The notes beneath the pieces were generated by a model. The model made no database searches, was not told the origin of the DNA, and saw only the letters and a list, made by a program, of their open reading frames with translations. A DNA stretch of 64,000 nucleotides from NCBI RefSeq assembly GCF_027596085.1, contig NC_072472.1, positions 19,514,680 through 19,578,679 on the forward strand, read 5' to 3'. The stretch comes from Anoplopoma fimbria. Taxonomy: Eukaryota; Chordata; Actinopteri; Perciformes; Anoplopomatidae. The stretch's first letter is position 1; the number at the start of each line of letters is the position of its first letter. Of this stretch, positions 23,669 to 37,500 are shown in pieces. The position numbers were made by a program, and so were the translations under genes.

Positions 23669-24500
23669 ATGTGGGAACAGGAGGAATTCGCAAAACACTG
23701 GAAGAATGAATTCCCCGACGGAAAAGTACCTCAAATGGACTTGAACTCTGTGGAGGACATCGCGTCGGAGCTGGAGACGAGTAAGGCCAACCTGAAGAGG
23801 CTCCAGAAGGCGCTGGCGGAGGAGAAATTCAAGGTGATTTACCTGCAGACCACCATAGCCCGACAGAAGAGAAGCGACCCGCAGAGGGTTGACGGCAAAG
23901 ATGAAAACTTTAACGCCGACAGGGTCGTCTTTTTCCGGAGACCGCAGCGGCGGGACGATGAGGGCGACGGGCAGAGGACCCAGGTGTCCGACTCCGGAGG
24001 CGTGAAGCTCCACGCGGCAGGTAACACGGCGGGCGTCATGAGCTCCTCCGGGCGGGAACGAGGCAGGTTCATCGGCAAGATGGGTAAGCCCGTTCCCATC
24101 CCGACCCCGCCGCCGAAACCCAGCTTTCAGAAAAGGGACCCGGCCCTGGTGGGCGTCTGTCAACTGAATGACAACGAGGTTTGCAGCGACCGAGAGTACG
24201 AGGACGCGGAGCTGAATGAGAATTTCGTCAGGAATAACTTGTTGGCACCAAAGACCGTCGGCAGGGACGGCCAGAGGACGCCCAGCGGCTACCGGGACAA
24301 CCTGCGGCCTTTCCGCCACAGCAGGGACTTGGACTCCGGCGACGACGGCGGCGGCGGCGGCGGCGGCGGCGGCAGGCTGTCCACGTCCCCGTCCTTCCCG
24401 CAGATTCAACGCAGAGCTTCGCGCGGCTCCGGGTGCAGCACCCCTGACCGGAGGAGTGACGGGTACCTGAGCTCCGACCATGACGACTCCTCTTCCGCAG
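23669..24500 (+). CDS. abr: abr long first coding exon, BCR-like N-terminus (partial gene)
   Basis: The exon encodes 277 codons plus one base and ends at GCAG/GTACTC (phase 1). It aligns from its first residue with the N-terminus of BCR: EFAKHWKNEFPDGKVPQMDL, a coiled-coil ELETSKANLKRLQKALAEEK (residues ~34-53) with KVIYLQ after it, then LNDNEVCSD and EYEDAELNENFVRNNLL (~176-192), and a Ser/Asp-rich end. In BCR the first ~65 residues form an oligomerisation coiled coil. A proline-rich PVPIPTPPPKP (141-151) could bind SH3 domains. A (GGC)n run encodes nine glycines (~227-235). It is assigned to abr because the ABR-specific exon lies 18 kb downstream on the same strand with the same exit phase. 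ABR reference isoforms I know from mammals lack this region. A separate BCR-like gene is possible but less likely. Confidence 0.82.
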
Positions 24501-25743
24501 GTACTCGCTTTAACGCCAACACTATCACTAAACTTACTACTGGTGATACAACGAGACGTACTAAATATAAATACACTATATTAGTGCTTCGACAAATATA
24601 ATAAGATGACAAGGCATATCAAGTCTTGATTTCTTGAGGCCCTGGATGAGGATCTGGCTCAAATGGAGCATATTGGATTTAAGTGTGTTAGGGGGGGCCT
24701 GATAGTAGGTAAAGATATATATTGAGTGTATAATGGCACACAAGGGAACTAAAACAGCTTTACAAATGTGAGTTTAATTAAATATGACACATTTTTATAC
24801 ACAAAATACTTTATCACCCAATGCATTGGATTTGACTTTCATCACCTCAGTGTGCACAGACTGACCAGCTGGTCAATATTTAAGCACAGCCACATTCACT
24901 GTCCTGCAATCTTCTCTCGCTTACAATTGATCAGCAGTGATGGGTGATTTGTTCATTTCTGGCTGGTGTTTCCTCCTGTCGTGACTAGCCAGCGCCTTCA
25001 TTTGGAGCGGACATCATGAAACCAAAGACACCCTGCCTGAGTTTGGCTCAGGGCCAGAGTTAAAGTAAACTCTATGCTTTAGGTGGTGTTATGAATTTCA
25101 GACCTGACTAAATGGAGCATAACATAACATTTTTCACGTAAACCAAGACAAATGAACCACCACCGTACTGGGAAATAAGTTATTTCCTGTGTAAACCAAT
25201 GCTTCAGCAACACCTTTGTTTTTTTTAAGTCATGTAGATTTGTGGTTTATCTCTGACTGGGCCTAAGGTGGTCTGTCTATGGTCTCATGGCCCTAATGGA
25301 GCTGCAGTGGTGTGGAAGATAAAGGTTTTGTCGTCACCAGAGATTATGCTTATATCCACATATTTAAGTAATCAGACAAGTGAGATGGAAAGAAACAACA
25401 AGCTTGTTTTAAAGTAGACGTAAGTATTTTTATAGATAATTCAAGAATATTTATTGATAAGAGATACTCAAGAATCAGTAATGTTAAAAACAAAGTTGTA
25501 GTCCTAGTACTATGAATATCATACTGTTTTTTCATTTGTAAGGTGACATTAAGGCGTGTTTTTGTTCTGCATCATTAACATGAGAGCTTTTAATATTCAT
25601 TATGAATATCACAGCTGCAACACAAAGTCTGATAATCTGGCACAGGTTAAATGTAAAAATATTAATAAATGTATCTCAATTTAATGAATTGAGTGCGACT
25701 TTATTTGTATAAAGCTCAATGACAAGCCTTGAGTTACAATGTG

Positions 25744-26146
25744 GTTTAAAGGAATAGTTCGACATTTTGGGAAATGCGCTTATTTGCTTTCTAGACAAGA
25801 TTTATGAAACTGCTCTTGTATCTGTATGGTGCATATCAAGTTTGTGCCTTAGCTCAGTCAGCTTAGCACAAAGACTGGAATCAGTAGGGAAATGGCTAAC
25901 CTGGACAAATTCCTCTTGCTGCTTCCTTGACTCTTGTCGTGACTGTGAGGTTGCAAGGCAACCAGCGAAACTCCTGAAAGTTGCTTCCCAACGAAATGCC
26001 TTAACCCTTATAACACTTCATGTATTGTTTTTACCCTCAGATTTATTTTAAGCTTCGGACGGAACATGGCTGGCTTTTTCCCAGTTTTGCAGTCTTTTGT
26101 GCTAAGCTAAATTAGCTTTCATATAAATCTGGGCTATCCTTTTAAG
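25744..26146. mobile_element. MITE-like non-autonomous repeat
   Basis: It starts TTTAAAGGAATAGTTCGAC followed by ATTTTGGGAAATGCGCTTATTTGC and ends with CTATCCTTTTAA, roughly the inverse of the start. GGGAAATRCGCTTATTT also occurs at both ends of the copy near 44.04-44.56 kb. This sequence family is abundant in fish genomes. It has no coding capacity. Confidence 0.65.
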
Positions 26147-26524
26147 GTGTCAGCTCATCGGGAATGCTCGCATCGCTGTGGAACAAAAATCAAAGCATTG
26201 CCAATGATTCGTTGGCATTTTTAGTTTTATAGGACTAAAGACTTGTCACCCTAATTATGTGAAGGCTAATCCAGGAAACAGGATTCACACAAACAATGCC
26301 GTGGCATTACTTTGAGACTTCCTCAAGAAAGTGTGGCAACATTGATGGAGATTGTCGGCATGTCATGAGTCAAGATTCAATGACTAACTTGAACATGAGG
26401 ATAGATTGCGGAAGGCTCTTTGAGCAGACAAAACATTTTGTGACACATTCTTCTGCCCCAGCCTGTTCGGCCCTGGCTAATTATTTTTATTTCGTTGTGG
26501 TTCTTTTGATGGCATTTAATAATA

Positions 26525-26735
26525 ATGAATCCTTTAATAGTCCCACAATGGGGAAATTACAATTCTCTGCATTTAACCCATCCTGGAGGAGCAGTGGGCT
26601 GCTAAGAAGCGCCCGGGGAGCAACTTGGGGTTAGGTGTCGCGCTCAAGGACACCTCGGCATGTTGACTGTAGAGGGGTTCGAACCACCAACCTTGTGGTT
26701 GCGGGACGAGCGCTCTACCTCGTGTGCCACATTTA
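26525..26735 (-). mobile_element. tRNA-derived SINE copy
   Basis: The minus strand begins near 26735 with GTGGCACACGAGGTAGAGCG (A-box-like) and continues with an anticodon-arm-like segment. A perfect B box GGTTCGAACC follows at about 26675-26685, then a body containing GAGCGC and ACCCCAAGTTGCTCCCCGGG. It is related to the copy at 20545-20757 but better preserved. It is a SINE head, not a working tRNA gene, because the acceptor stem does not close. Confidence 0.75.
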
Positions 26736-29700
26736 ATGATAACTAAAGGGATTTGCTGCATATTAACTGGTCTGAATTATATAAAAGGATTTTGGGAAAT
26801 GTCTGGCTTTAGTATTTGAAGCAAGAAGCCCAAAATATAGAAGAATTATTAGCCGGAGCAGAGTGAGACCTTCATGTCCAGATCTTTCTCTCCATATTAC
26901 TAGACTCCAGTGCAATACTGAAGCTAAAGCTCTGTCTTTAAATAGAACTGATTGAGGAAGGCACTCTCTGTTTGATTCAATGTTGAAACGACGTTAAGCA
27001 AAAGTGGGAATTAATTTACGTCACATGAGGGCTGTCATTTAAAGACTCCCCTTTTGTCGAAATGTCGTACTTTATCAAGCAGACATGAATGTGTGGGAAA
27101 CAGTTCTTAAAGACAGTCGTTGGACATGAGTGTGAGAGCGCATTATGTCTCAAGAGCTGGTCTAGTAATCTCAATTCTAAAATTGGAAAGAAATGGTAAA
27201 AAGAAAGTTAACACCTGCGTCGTTTTTTTTTTATCAAGACCCACTGTTGGTTTTTTTCCATTGTAGTGAAGGAGGATATAGGGGATATATATATTAGGGG
27301 ATATATTTTCCCATAAACCTGTGTGTCAGTAAGTATAAGCACTTACCATAAGTCTCTTAATCTATTGCATCTTTGTTGTCCAGCAGGATGATGATGTTTT
27401 GCTCTGACAAATGGGAAAAAGACTTCATTGTGGCTCCAAGCAATGGAGGGTGTGTAGATCTGTGGGAAGAACTAGAAACATTTTCAGGGGCGTCTGAGCT
27501 CTTGGCTGCAGGGTCAAGCTTTTTTAATAGAAATCACAGCAGTTGTCTGGCTCCTGGCCTCTCGGCATCATGGGGTGCTTGTCCTCTCTTACTCCCACAC
27601 GCACTAAACGCACCAGCAGTGCGCTCATGCCAGGGGTCTTGCTCATGCCGAGGCCTTTGTGTAACGTGCATTTGCCGGGAAGAGGTCATCCATCAGGTCA
27701 TGTGCGTCTGAAGCCATGAGACTGGCCCCTCTCTTTGGCGTGATTCACCTCTGATTCACTGCGCAGTGTTGCTCTAAACATGGATCGCGTTGTCACATTG
27801 TTATTTAAAGACTGTTAACATGAGCTTTGTTGAATTTGATTAATTTTTGATGCAATTTTTGTTTTGGATCAGCTCGGTCCAGTCATGCCAGCATGCAGCA
27901 GACAGCTTTTAGGATTGATGGATTCCAGTTTTCAGTTTTCAGCTATCCTAACTATTTAAAGCATTTCTATGGAAAAATAAAAAATAATTTTTTTTTTATT
28001 GAGTGCAAGCAAGCTCAAGCTAGAATAAGTGAGTAAGTGTGAAACATTGTTTATTTTTAGCCGACAGCAGCTTTGATCTGCATAGAGAATTATGTTTTTA
28101 TTTCTGCACTCCTTCCAGTTAAGTGTGACGACTCACTGTTTATTGATGATACAGTTTCAGCTGGCATATTAAATGCGACAGCTCACTTGAGGTTCATCAG
28201 GTCAAGTGATTAAGAGCTGTTTGTTCTTAAGTCACTTTGCCAACAAGATGGCCCAGCTGATAGCACTATTTCCTGTTTCTCTTTACTATAACACCCTTCT
28301 CTCTCAGCTGGTAGCTCAGAAAGTAGCAGGAAAAAAAACTAAACTCTTACTGTCCACAAAGCTCCACACAGTACACTCGCATTCAACTTTCAAAGGTGCT
28401 AACAACTATTTACTATGTAAATCATAGATGTGCTCTGAATTAGCAATTCAAAGTCAAAGTATTTCAATATGAAATTCTGTATAGTGGCCTGTTATTGTAA
28501 TTATTAAAAACCTTGAGGGCAATGTGTTCAGATGAGTCATTACATAAACAGTGATACTAGTAAGATATATTCTGTGGTAACAAGTACTTGGGTTCTGAAC
28601 TGTAGACATATCATTTTGGAATTAAAGTCTTTGGAGTAAAGGTCCTGCCAAAAACATACAATTAGGGAACAACATGTTTGATGTAAGCACTGCAGTGTAG
28701 AGGCCGTATTTGAATAAAGTCCTGCTTGATGCAAAGTGTGAATGCATCTTTATTTGCAGGGTCAGTTAATAATCAAATCCAACATGGCAGTGTCAGCACT
28801 GAAGAGAAAAAGGATCCAGTCATGATTTTCCAGTTGCTTTTAAGTTAAATCACAGGAATTATATAATAAGATAAGGGAATTATTTCCCCCAAAATTTGAC
28901 AGGATTCTACAGTGTTTTTTTGGCACGATTAACAACTTCTGTAATGTAATGACTAAAACTATCACCAGGCATATTGTATCATTCTGCTAATAGGTTTAGT
29001 TTTCATGTCTTTGTGTACTTTTGGCATAACACACTGGTTATTTTGTCTTGAGGCTGCTGCGTGGCTGCTGTTGATCACTAGACGTGCTGCTCAAAAAGGG
29101 GAAACTGGAGGACAAACCTGTTCTTGTCACTGATTGCTGAATATGACACATATTTCTCCTCTCCTATGGGCTGGCTCTTTCTTCCCTCAGATAGGCAGGG
29201 CTTGTCCAGGCTCATCCTGAATAGCATGTGCAGAGAGGGGGAACTGTGGGCCCTGTCATTGTTTCCATGATAACACTCTGTGGTGTGAAAGGGAGCGCAG
29301 ACTGTTTAATAGGTTTGTGTTTTTCTCATAAACCCAGCGAAACAATGTTTTTGAGGCTTTGAGGCCTCATTGTGTATCCTTTTGTATACACTTCTGGTTT
29401 AGCTCGGCAGCTCTAAACGCAAGTTACTACAGCGTCTTACTGTGAAGTCAAGGTGTTACACTGTGGCAGACGGTCCTCTAAGAATGTAGGCAAAAAGAAA
29501 AACACCAATCAGGGTAAATCTCTCACAAAATTCATCTGAGATATTTCCCATGCAACACTGCTGCAGTGCTCCTGCAGCATGTCAGCTTCTTGTTTACCTC
29601 GTACCATAGCTCATTTAGGGAAACACAGGGCTTATAACTTTATTTATATGCTAGGCTTAGACATTTTACAGACTGCATGTTTAATTGATTGACTAATCAG

Positions 29701-30168
29701 AAACACACCGGCCCTTAAACTTGTACATTCATTGAAAACAGGCAGAACTATGTGGCCACATCATGGTAAAAAGACTTCCAAAGGAGGCAAAAAAGCTAGA
29801 AAAATTCAAATTTAGACTGGTATGATACCTTACGATCAGTCAATTAATTGCTGAGTCGATCAACAGAATATGAATCAGCAACTATTTTGATAATTATCGC
29901 TAAATAATGAATTTATTTTGCCCTGCCTCTCTAAAGTGATGATTTTTCTGATAAAATATTGAATATATTCAGGTCTTGAACTGCTGGTTGGGAATTACAA
30001 GAGACTTTTAAATGTCAGCTGGGGCTCTCTTATTTACTTTGTATTGACTGTTCATAGTATTAAAGGGGCTAAATTTGATATTCAGAGCATTAATATAGCA
30101 GCAAATAATATCTATCTGTCTATCTGTCTATCTGTCTGTCTGTCTGTCTGTCTGTGTGTATATATATA

Positions 30169-30207
<39 letters not shown>

Positions 30208-30729
30208 TTATGGCTGCGGTTACCATTCAACCGCTTCCCTATAACCTCCTGTAGAGCAGTAATGGCAACAAAGGGACAGTTTTTCACATTCTAATACATC
30301 CTCAAAGTGAATGCAGTCAAATAATCCACGGCTTTAAATCCTCACAACTAAAGTACTATTTATGGTCTGACTTGTCTTGTCCCTGTGTTACCTCGGTGAC
30401 GAGTGTGTCGTCGTAGTTTTGCATACGGGTGGGCAGACAGGATGTCTCTGCGATAGAGTAGGAGGTGTGGGTTTTGCAGCGTCATCGCTTGTTTTCTAAA
30501 ACGGATGCTTGAGTTGACCCTTAGTTCTATATCGAAGGTGAGAAATGCAAGGGTAGAACTCTAATATTGCCCTGTGCTCTCATATCTATATTCATATCGA
30601 GGAACCACATATAAAAGCACATGCACATTTACAAAAATCAAGGTCTAGATCTGTTTCATGATGTTGCATATATATCTGTGACCCTGTGTGATAGCAACTG
30701 AGAGTAATATTTAATTTAAAGTAATAATA

Positions 30730-30787
30730 TAATTGTAAATTTCCCCGCTGCGGGACTAATAAAGGATTATCTTATCTTATCTTATCT
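30730..30787 (+). mobile_element. LINE-type 3' tail with (CTTAT)n
   Basis: TTTCCCCGCTGCGGGACTAA followed by AAAGGATTATC and pentamer repeats is the usual 3' end of fish non-LTR elements and the SINEs that use them. Only the tail is present. Confidence 0.6.
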
Positions 30788-32039
30788 AATACACTTAGCC
30801 TGGTGACTTAAAACAGAAGTGTGCTTACTTCTAAGGGGCTTTTTTTTCATCATGGCAGGATTTCCCTCAGTGCAATCTTAGGTTCAAATAACACTGTCGA
30901 TTCTGTCACCCCACATGAAACCGTGTGACGCGCGGTCCACCTGCAGTCTGCTGAGGTCAGCAGCCACGTTCATTGACTTCTGAGACTGTGACGAGCAAAG
31001 AAAGCGGTTGAGGTGGTCACATGCAAGATGGTGATTATGATAGAATGTGTTGCGGATCATTTCAAAGGGGAAATATAGTAAGCATTTGGTTTCAAACTTA
31101 AATGGCAGTGTCACGTTTGTGGTTGCACCTAATGAGGTAGAACTCAGGGAAATAAAAAAATGTAAAAAGATATTGTTTCCTCAAAGCTAGTGGCTTCATA
31201 ATGGAGCTCTGTTAGCGGTACCTGATTCCCCACCAGCTCTCTGTTTAAAGGGACATTGGCACACTGCCCTTTGTACATGTGTGCGTGCTCTTTTCTAGAA
31301 TCAACAAAGGTGTGGACCTCCCAGGGGTTTATGTTTTGTAGCTACGCCGGTATTCACATGAAGGGGACGTGGAGAGGCCACTAGAGGTGATGGTCATCTG
31401 GACACAAAGCTTTATCCTCAGTCCACCACCAAAGCCCAACAGTGCTGCTGTTCTGATCTCCCTCCAGGCAGGGCAGAGCTAGATCTCCCCTCGCTGGCCG
31501 TCTTCCTTCCATCCTATAAACAAAAACGAGACAAACAAACTGACCCAGCTATCTCACTCATCACGTTTCCTTCAGATTGAGGCTTGGCGCTAGGGTTTCT
31601 CTCCGGGGGGGACGCAAACTCCTGTACAGTTTGCGGTTCCTGTACAGGAAACGCAACCTCATACTTGATGTGAGAGTCCCTCAGTTCAGTTCAGATCAGA
31701 TCAGGTCAAGTTGAGATGAGCAGCTGCACGATGCAGGAGCAACAGAGAGTGGTTGGTTTCCTGTCAGCTAACTGATTCATCCACCCAACGCTGGTGTTTT
31801 CTACATGAAAGTGACGTCAATTAATTTGATCCCGCTGTTGCTGGTTTGTAAATGAACAGAAATGAAAGGAAAGCACATAAGCTAGAAGGATATTAAGGAA
31901 AGAATAACAACCCAGCTTGTATGCACAAGCTCCTTTTTTAATGTTGACATTTAGACTTAAACTTCCTCTCAGTCTGAAATCAGAGAAAACACCAGGCCAC
32001 CTCTGATTGGCTGACTGCTATGGCTGCCATGGAGACCCT

Positions 32040-32202
<163 letters not shown>

Positions 32203-34429
32203 CAGTGCTAATGAGGCCACAGTTCCTTGTATTCTTCTCAGACACACTGCCAGTGGGTGTGCATGGCCACACATATCAGTTCATTACTCCCAAATGACTA
32301 ATGCAGCTACTCCCACTTTGACTGGAGGGGGTCAATATGCAACCGTTTGATTATCCCCCCCACAAATTGTTTACACAATTTGTTCATTTGACTATTTTTT
32401 CATAATAAGTAATAATTATCTATTTTATATTTAACATTTTGGGTCTCTATTATGCAGGACTTAAAGCCAGTTTGGGTACTTAAAGTGCAGTTAAAAAATA
32501 AATAAAATTCTTAATTTATTTTTAAGAACTAAGCACAACTTCAAATGTGGCTCTGCGAGCCGGCAAGATCAAATTTCAATCTGATAGACTATCTAAAATC
32601 CAAATGAGGACGCTGTACTGAACTGAAATCTAAACAATGTTTTACGCATCAACCATGTAGCATCAAGCTTCTGCTTTTGTCAGTACGAGTCTAAAATCGA
32701 ACTCCCCTCCTTAACCAGGACTGAGCGATGTGTAATGAATGCGATCAGTAACAGTAAACTTGTCATAGCTTGTTCCACACAAGAAAGAGGAGGAAATTAT
32801 GTAAATGCTTCTTAAGAAACATTTTTCCTGCCTGTAAACATAATAAAAGTTGCCGTGTTATCTATCAGAAGAAGCATTTTTAGGTGACTCAGACTGCAGG
32901 AGGAAGTTGAGTGTTGGTCGGCCAGTGGTCAACATCTGCTGACTCAGACAAAAAACTTGATCCGACCCTCGTTCAGCTGTCTCATATGGTCTCATGGTTA
33001 TAAAGAGAACGATGTTGACATTTAATAGCCACAAGTTCCCTCATGCTTAGAGAGCGTAGGGTAACAAAAAGAGCCCAAATCTCAAACTGTGTAGAATGAT
33101 AAGAGTGTATTAAATGTCCAGTATACAAAGTGGTGATTGCAGTCTTGGTCTTGTATTCTGTCCTCTGAATGTCTGGCTTGTGATCCTCCTGCTGGTGTGT
33201 GAAGTTCTCATGGTGACAGTGTTGCCGTGTCAGATGGCATCCTTGGGGAATAATGTCTGGATCTTGGACTGTCCTAGAACGTCACCTTGATTAAAACGAA
33301 TATTGGTTAAAATTTAAAAAACATTTTAGCTTTATTAGTTGTAAAGGAAGAGAAAAATCTGGTATCAGTGGCTGTAGCGGGACTGAAATAAGCTCCAATT
33401 ATTTAATTAGACCCGAATGTAATGATTGGACTGGCTACCTGCCTGTTTACTTACCTGCCTTTGCTTTCTGCCTATGCACTCATTGCACAATAACAGAGAC
33501 TTCCACGTGTTTGCCAGCTTGGCTTACATTCATTACAATAATTTTAGGGGTGGGGCTTTTAGAAGGAGGCCTAAAGAGCGGCCTTTCTGTGTAGCCGACT
33601 TGGCGACTTTCTCGCTAGATTTAGCGTCATTATACATCATCTTCTGTTGTGCTGCAATTCCAAATGAGCACATTATGTTTATTGTTTTCTCCTTACCTTA
33701 CTGTTGTTTGCTTTGTAGTCATTTGTATTCTGCATTTTGTCGTCTTTGGTTGTGTTAAAAAAAATACAAATAAGGTTTGACATGATTTTTGGAGCTAATG
33801 CTGCTAGCTACCGTCACTGGAAAAGCGTTGGCACCATTGGGCTGGGTTTCTCCGGTTGGATAATTTAAAAACTCTAGCTTATTCTTTTTAGTTTCAAGCT
33901 TTAAGGAGACTTGCCGCAGACTTTTGGCTTTCACAGCCGTCACAGTAGGAGACGTTCTCACGACACGGCTTTCTTTTTTCCCCTGAGCACCAAGCTATTC
34001 TTTCTCAAGAATACAAAACATAATGTCTTGCCTGCTTTTGTCACTCCTTTGCTTCCGTGTCCTTCTCAGTAAAGCTATCTATGTTGTCGGCTACACACCG
34101 GGGAGAATAAATGAAACCCTTAACTGAAGTGTAACGGTTTTGAAACACCTTTACCGGCATTCTCAGTTCTCTGTCCCAGTGTGTGTCTTGAGGATTTCCT
34201 TTGCTGCGCTCATCACTTTCACTTCCTCTTATCGCTAGGTTGGAGTAGAAAACAAATACACAGATATGTAAATTTACCAGAATTGCATCCACTTGGAGCT
34301 CTAGTTCCGCTGCAACACAATAATATCATAATAGTTTATTATGCATTTAGACGATCAGGATGAGTAAAGCAATCTTCCTGGTTATCTGAGGCTATGTCAG
34401 AGAAAGGGAAGAGTTTCAGGTCACAGGAG

Positions 34430-34430
<1 letters not shown>

Positions 34431-34500
<70 letters not shown>
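34431..34500 (+). repeat. (TG)35 microsatellite
   Basis: Seventy bases of pure TG dinucleotide repeat within the abr first intron. Confidence 0.99.
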
Positions 34501-34501
<1 letters not shown>

Positions 34502-37500
34502 CCATGTAGGAAACACGAGCCACACTGAGCCTTCAGGGTTAAAAGTATAGTTATACCTGGAGGAAGATCACTCCAGTAGAAAGTCGTCTTCCATTCATTC
34601 TGTTCAAGGACCATAACTGTGTGTTAGTTTTATTTTTTGCTCTCCAGCCGCATGCTCCATCTTTGCAAATGATCTGAGAACATTGCAACACACCTCTGTC
34701 AGGATTTACGTTTTAGGCCACACTAATTCTGCAACTCTTTTGCAAACGCATCTTTCGTTTTACTGCATGTGGTTTTGGCTCTGTATAAAGAGGATTTCAT
34801 GGATCATGGTTGATTCTGGTCACAGCCTCTACAGCCTGACAGGAACCACCTGTGGGTTCGCTCTGCCACTCACTTGTGGTGAGGTGGCCGATATGTTAAA
34901 AAAAGTTATTGCATTCACTCTGTACGGGCATGAAGTAGCTGTTGCTCTTGGAGTGAAGCCATACATTTATCATCAAGCTCGTCCGGATGAACCAAGAGAT
35001 CCGCTGCTTATTCATCTCAAACGCAGCTTTCGATCTCCATCATGCGATCTCCAGCAAACCTCTCATGTGTCAGCAGGCGTGTATACTGTATTCTGTCCTG
35101 ATGACTCGGGTGGCTTGACAGCCACTATACCAATCCCTCTGCAGCTCCAGCATCAAGCTCACTCATCTGTGCCACATTCTATCTCTCAAATGAAGCTTTA
35201 ACAAGATGATAAAAAACTGTTAATGACTTCTCAGATCTTAGGTTGCTGCTGTTTTATTGGCTTTTCATCCCTGGACACTGTATGTGTCGCAGTCACATGC
35301 TCAGCAGTGACAGTTGCACCTAAGGTGACATAATGCTAGTGAGAGCACACCCTAACTGGAGGAGATCTAATGGGATTGTGGGATGTCGGGGGAGATGGAC
35401 ACAGTGCCCTCATGTGGACATCTGTAACAATAAGATATTCACCATGATGTTTGTTTCCATTTTGTAGTGTTTCAGTGTTTGTTTGTTTATTTTCTTATTA
35501 CATTGTTTTAGTTGCGGATTATGTGGTAATGAGTGCTCCCATTAATATAATTCTGTACAGTGGGATATAATTATTCCCCACTCTACATATATATTCATCC
35601 TCTCTTATATTTGTGAGTAGTGTTATACTGTTTTTACAAAGGATGTGTAAGGTGAGCAACAGCAGCTTCATCACTCTGTTTACTATACAGGATGCGTTCA
35701 GGCACAGTAGTGAATTGTACGTAATTTGCTTGGTAGCCTTCAAAGCACAACACACAATCTTTGATATTACACATATTGAAATGGAAGATAAATAAACTTG
35801 GTGTTTAAAATGTTTTGCAGGTCGCGTTTACACCGAGTAGAACACACAAATTCATCGATTCCTCTCTATCACACACACACTTAAGATGTTTACTTGAGCC
35901 CCTGAACTTGTGTTAACAGAAACTAAACACTAGAGTGCAGTAGGTCTTTATTCAGACATCCGTGCCTTTGCTGCACTCCCCTGTCCACCTTTATTTATGG
36001 GATTTTGTGTTCGCGTTTATTGGCAAGCACTCGACGAAATCAGCCAGATCAGAAGTCAATTTGTCGAGTGGATACACGCAAATGTAGCCTTTGTGTTCAT
36101 TCAAACCCGCAAACAAACGCATGCAGCAGAGCACAGAGAGACAGACAGTTTGTTTTGTAGTCTTATCTCCTCGCTGGGTTAGTCTCAAAATGCCAGACGA
36201 GCTAACTGTGAAAGTGTGTTTGTGAAGGAGGAGAAAGTGAAGCTTTGTTGTGCTACAAACAAATACTAAGGACGAGCAAACAGCATAAATAACACATGAT
36301 GCGTTTTACACTGTGTGCGTGTGCGTGTGTTTGGAGGGGCCAGTTCTCCTTATCTGGTGTCTGTCCAATCACAGCATGATTCAGATGATTTCCACATTGA
36401 CCTCAATAGATCAAAGTGAATTCAGCTGGCATGGGATGAATACTCGCTCTCTCTCTCGCTCTCTCGCTCTCTCATTCATACACACACACACCATCTCTTT
36501 GTCCCTTCTTCAGTCTTTCTCTTTGACAGAAACGGGCGCAAGACTGTACATAAGGAGGCTCTATCATCTCATAAATCCGAGGCTGCTTTGATATAGAAAC
36601 AGCAGACACACAGATATGTCACAGTGGTCGGACCAGACAGGTCCGTTCCACATAATTGGACGGTGAAGGAGTTCATGGGGATGGGGTGGGGTTTCGGGGC
36701 AAATGAGGTGAGAGAGGATCTCGCCTGCCAGAGCACATACTGTGATGCGCACACACACACACACAGACACACAACCGCACAAGCTCTTATGGTTTTCTTC
36801 TGTTGGCTGTATTTGTCGGATAGAATAGCTTAACGAAGACATGTAAGTTGACATGAAGTGTTAACAAATAAAGTCATGTACCAATATTCTTATTCTAATA
36901 ACGCGCACACATTGGAGTAGATAAAGAAGGGATGGTGGTATCGAAGAAGTAACTGTTGGATGAATGACTCTTTCTCCGTGATAAAACCTGGACTAGATGT
37001 AGAATACAGTGTTAGATAAAAACAAAACCCACGGGGCTTATCACACCATTTCACTTCAAATAAAATAGAATATAGCTGTCAATAACAAACAATGAAAAAC
37101 AAAGACGCCCCAGATGATTTCAGGCATTCCCATTAAACAAGCAGACGTTAATCACTAGTGCACTCTGGGCTTTTTAATAATGCATAGTCAGTGCTCGTCC
37201 CTGCCGGCATCTCTCCCCCTCCCGACCCCCAAAACAAAGGGACCTGTCGAAAAAACATAAAGCAAGAGAATATTGTCATCCATATCCAAGGTGTGTGTTC
37301 ACACTTTAGAGATTTCCTCACACAAGGCCGAGTGCTTCTATGATGCATTGGCTTTTTGTTTTTATTTGTGTCTGTCGATATTGTGAATTACCAGGGTATC
37401 TTTAGCGCTCATAAACCAGCTACAGTCGGCACGATGAGTTCAGTACAGCCGTGCTTTCATTTTAGTCTCCTTCTTTAAATTATGGAAAAATCTTGAAATA

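Noticed and set aside
23570..24481. 303-codon minus-strand open frame
   Set aside because: It is a GC-rich shadow of the BCR-like exon, whose plus-strand translation aligns with BCR from the first residue.
26670..26735. tRNA gene on the minus strand
   Set aside because: The A and B boxes are good, but the acceptor stem does not pair and the sequence runs into a SINE body.
34683..35201. 172-codon plus-strand open frame in the abr intron
   Set aside because: No recognisable domain, no splice context and ordinary composition. It is the longest of many chance frames in 18 kb.
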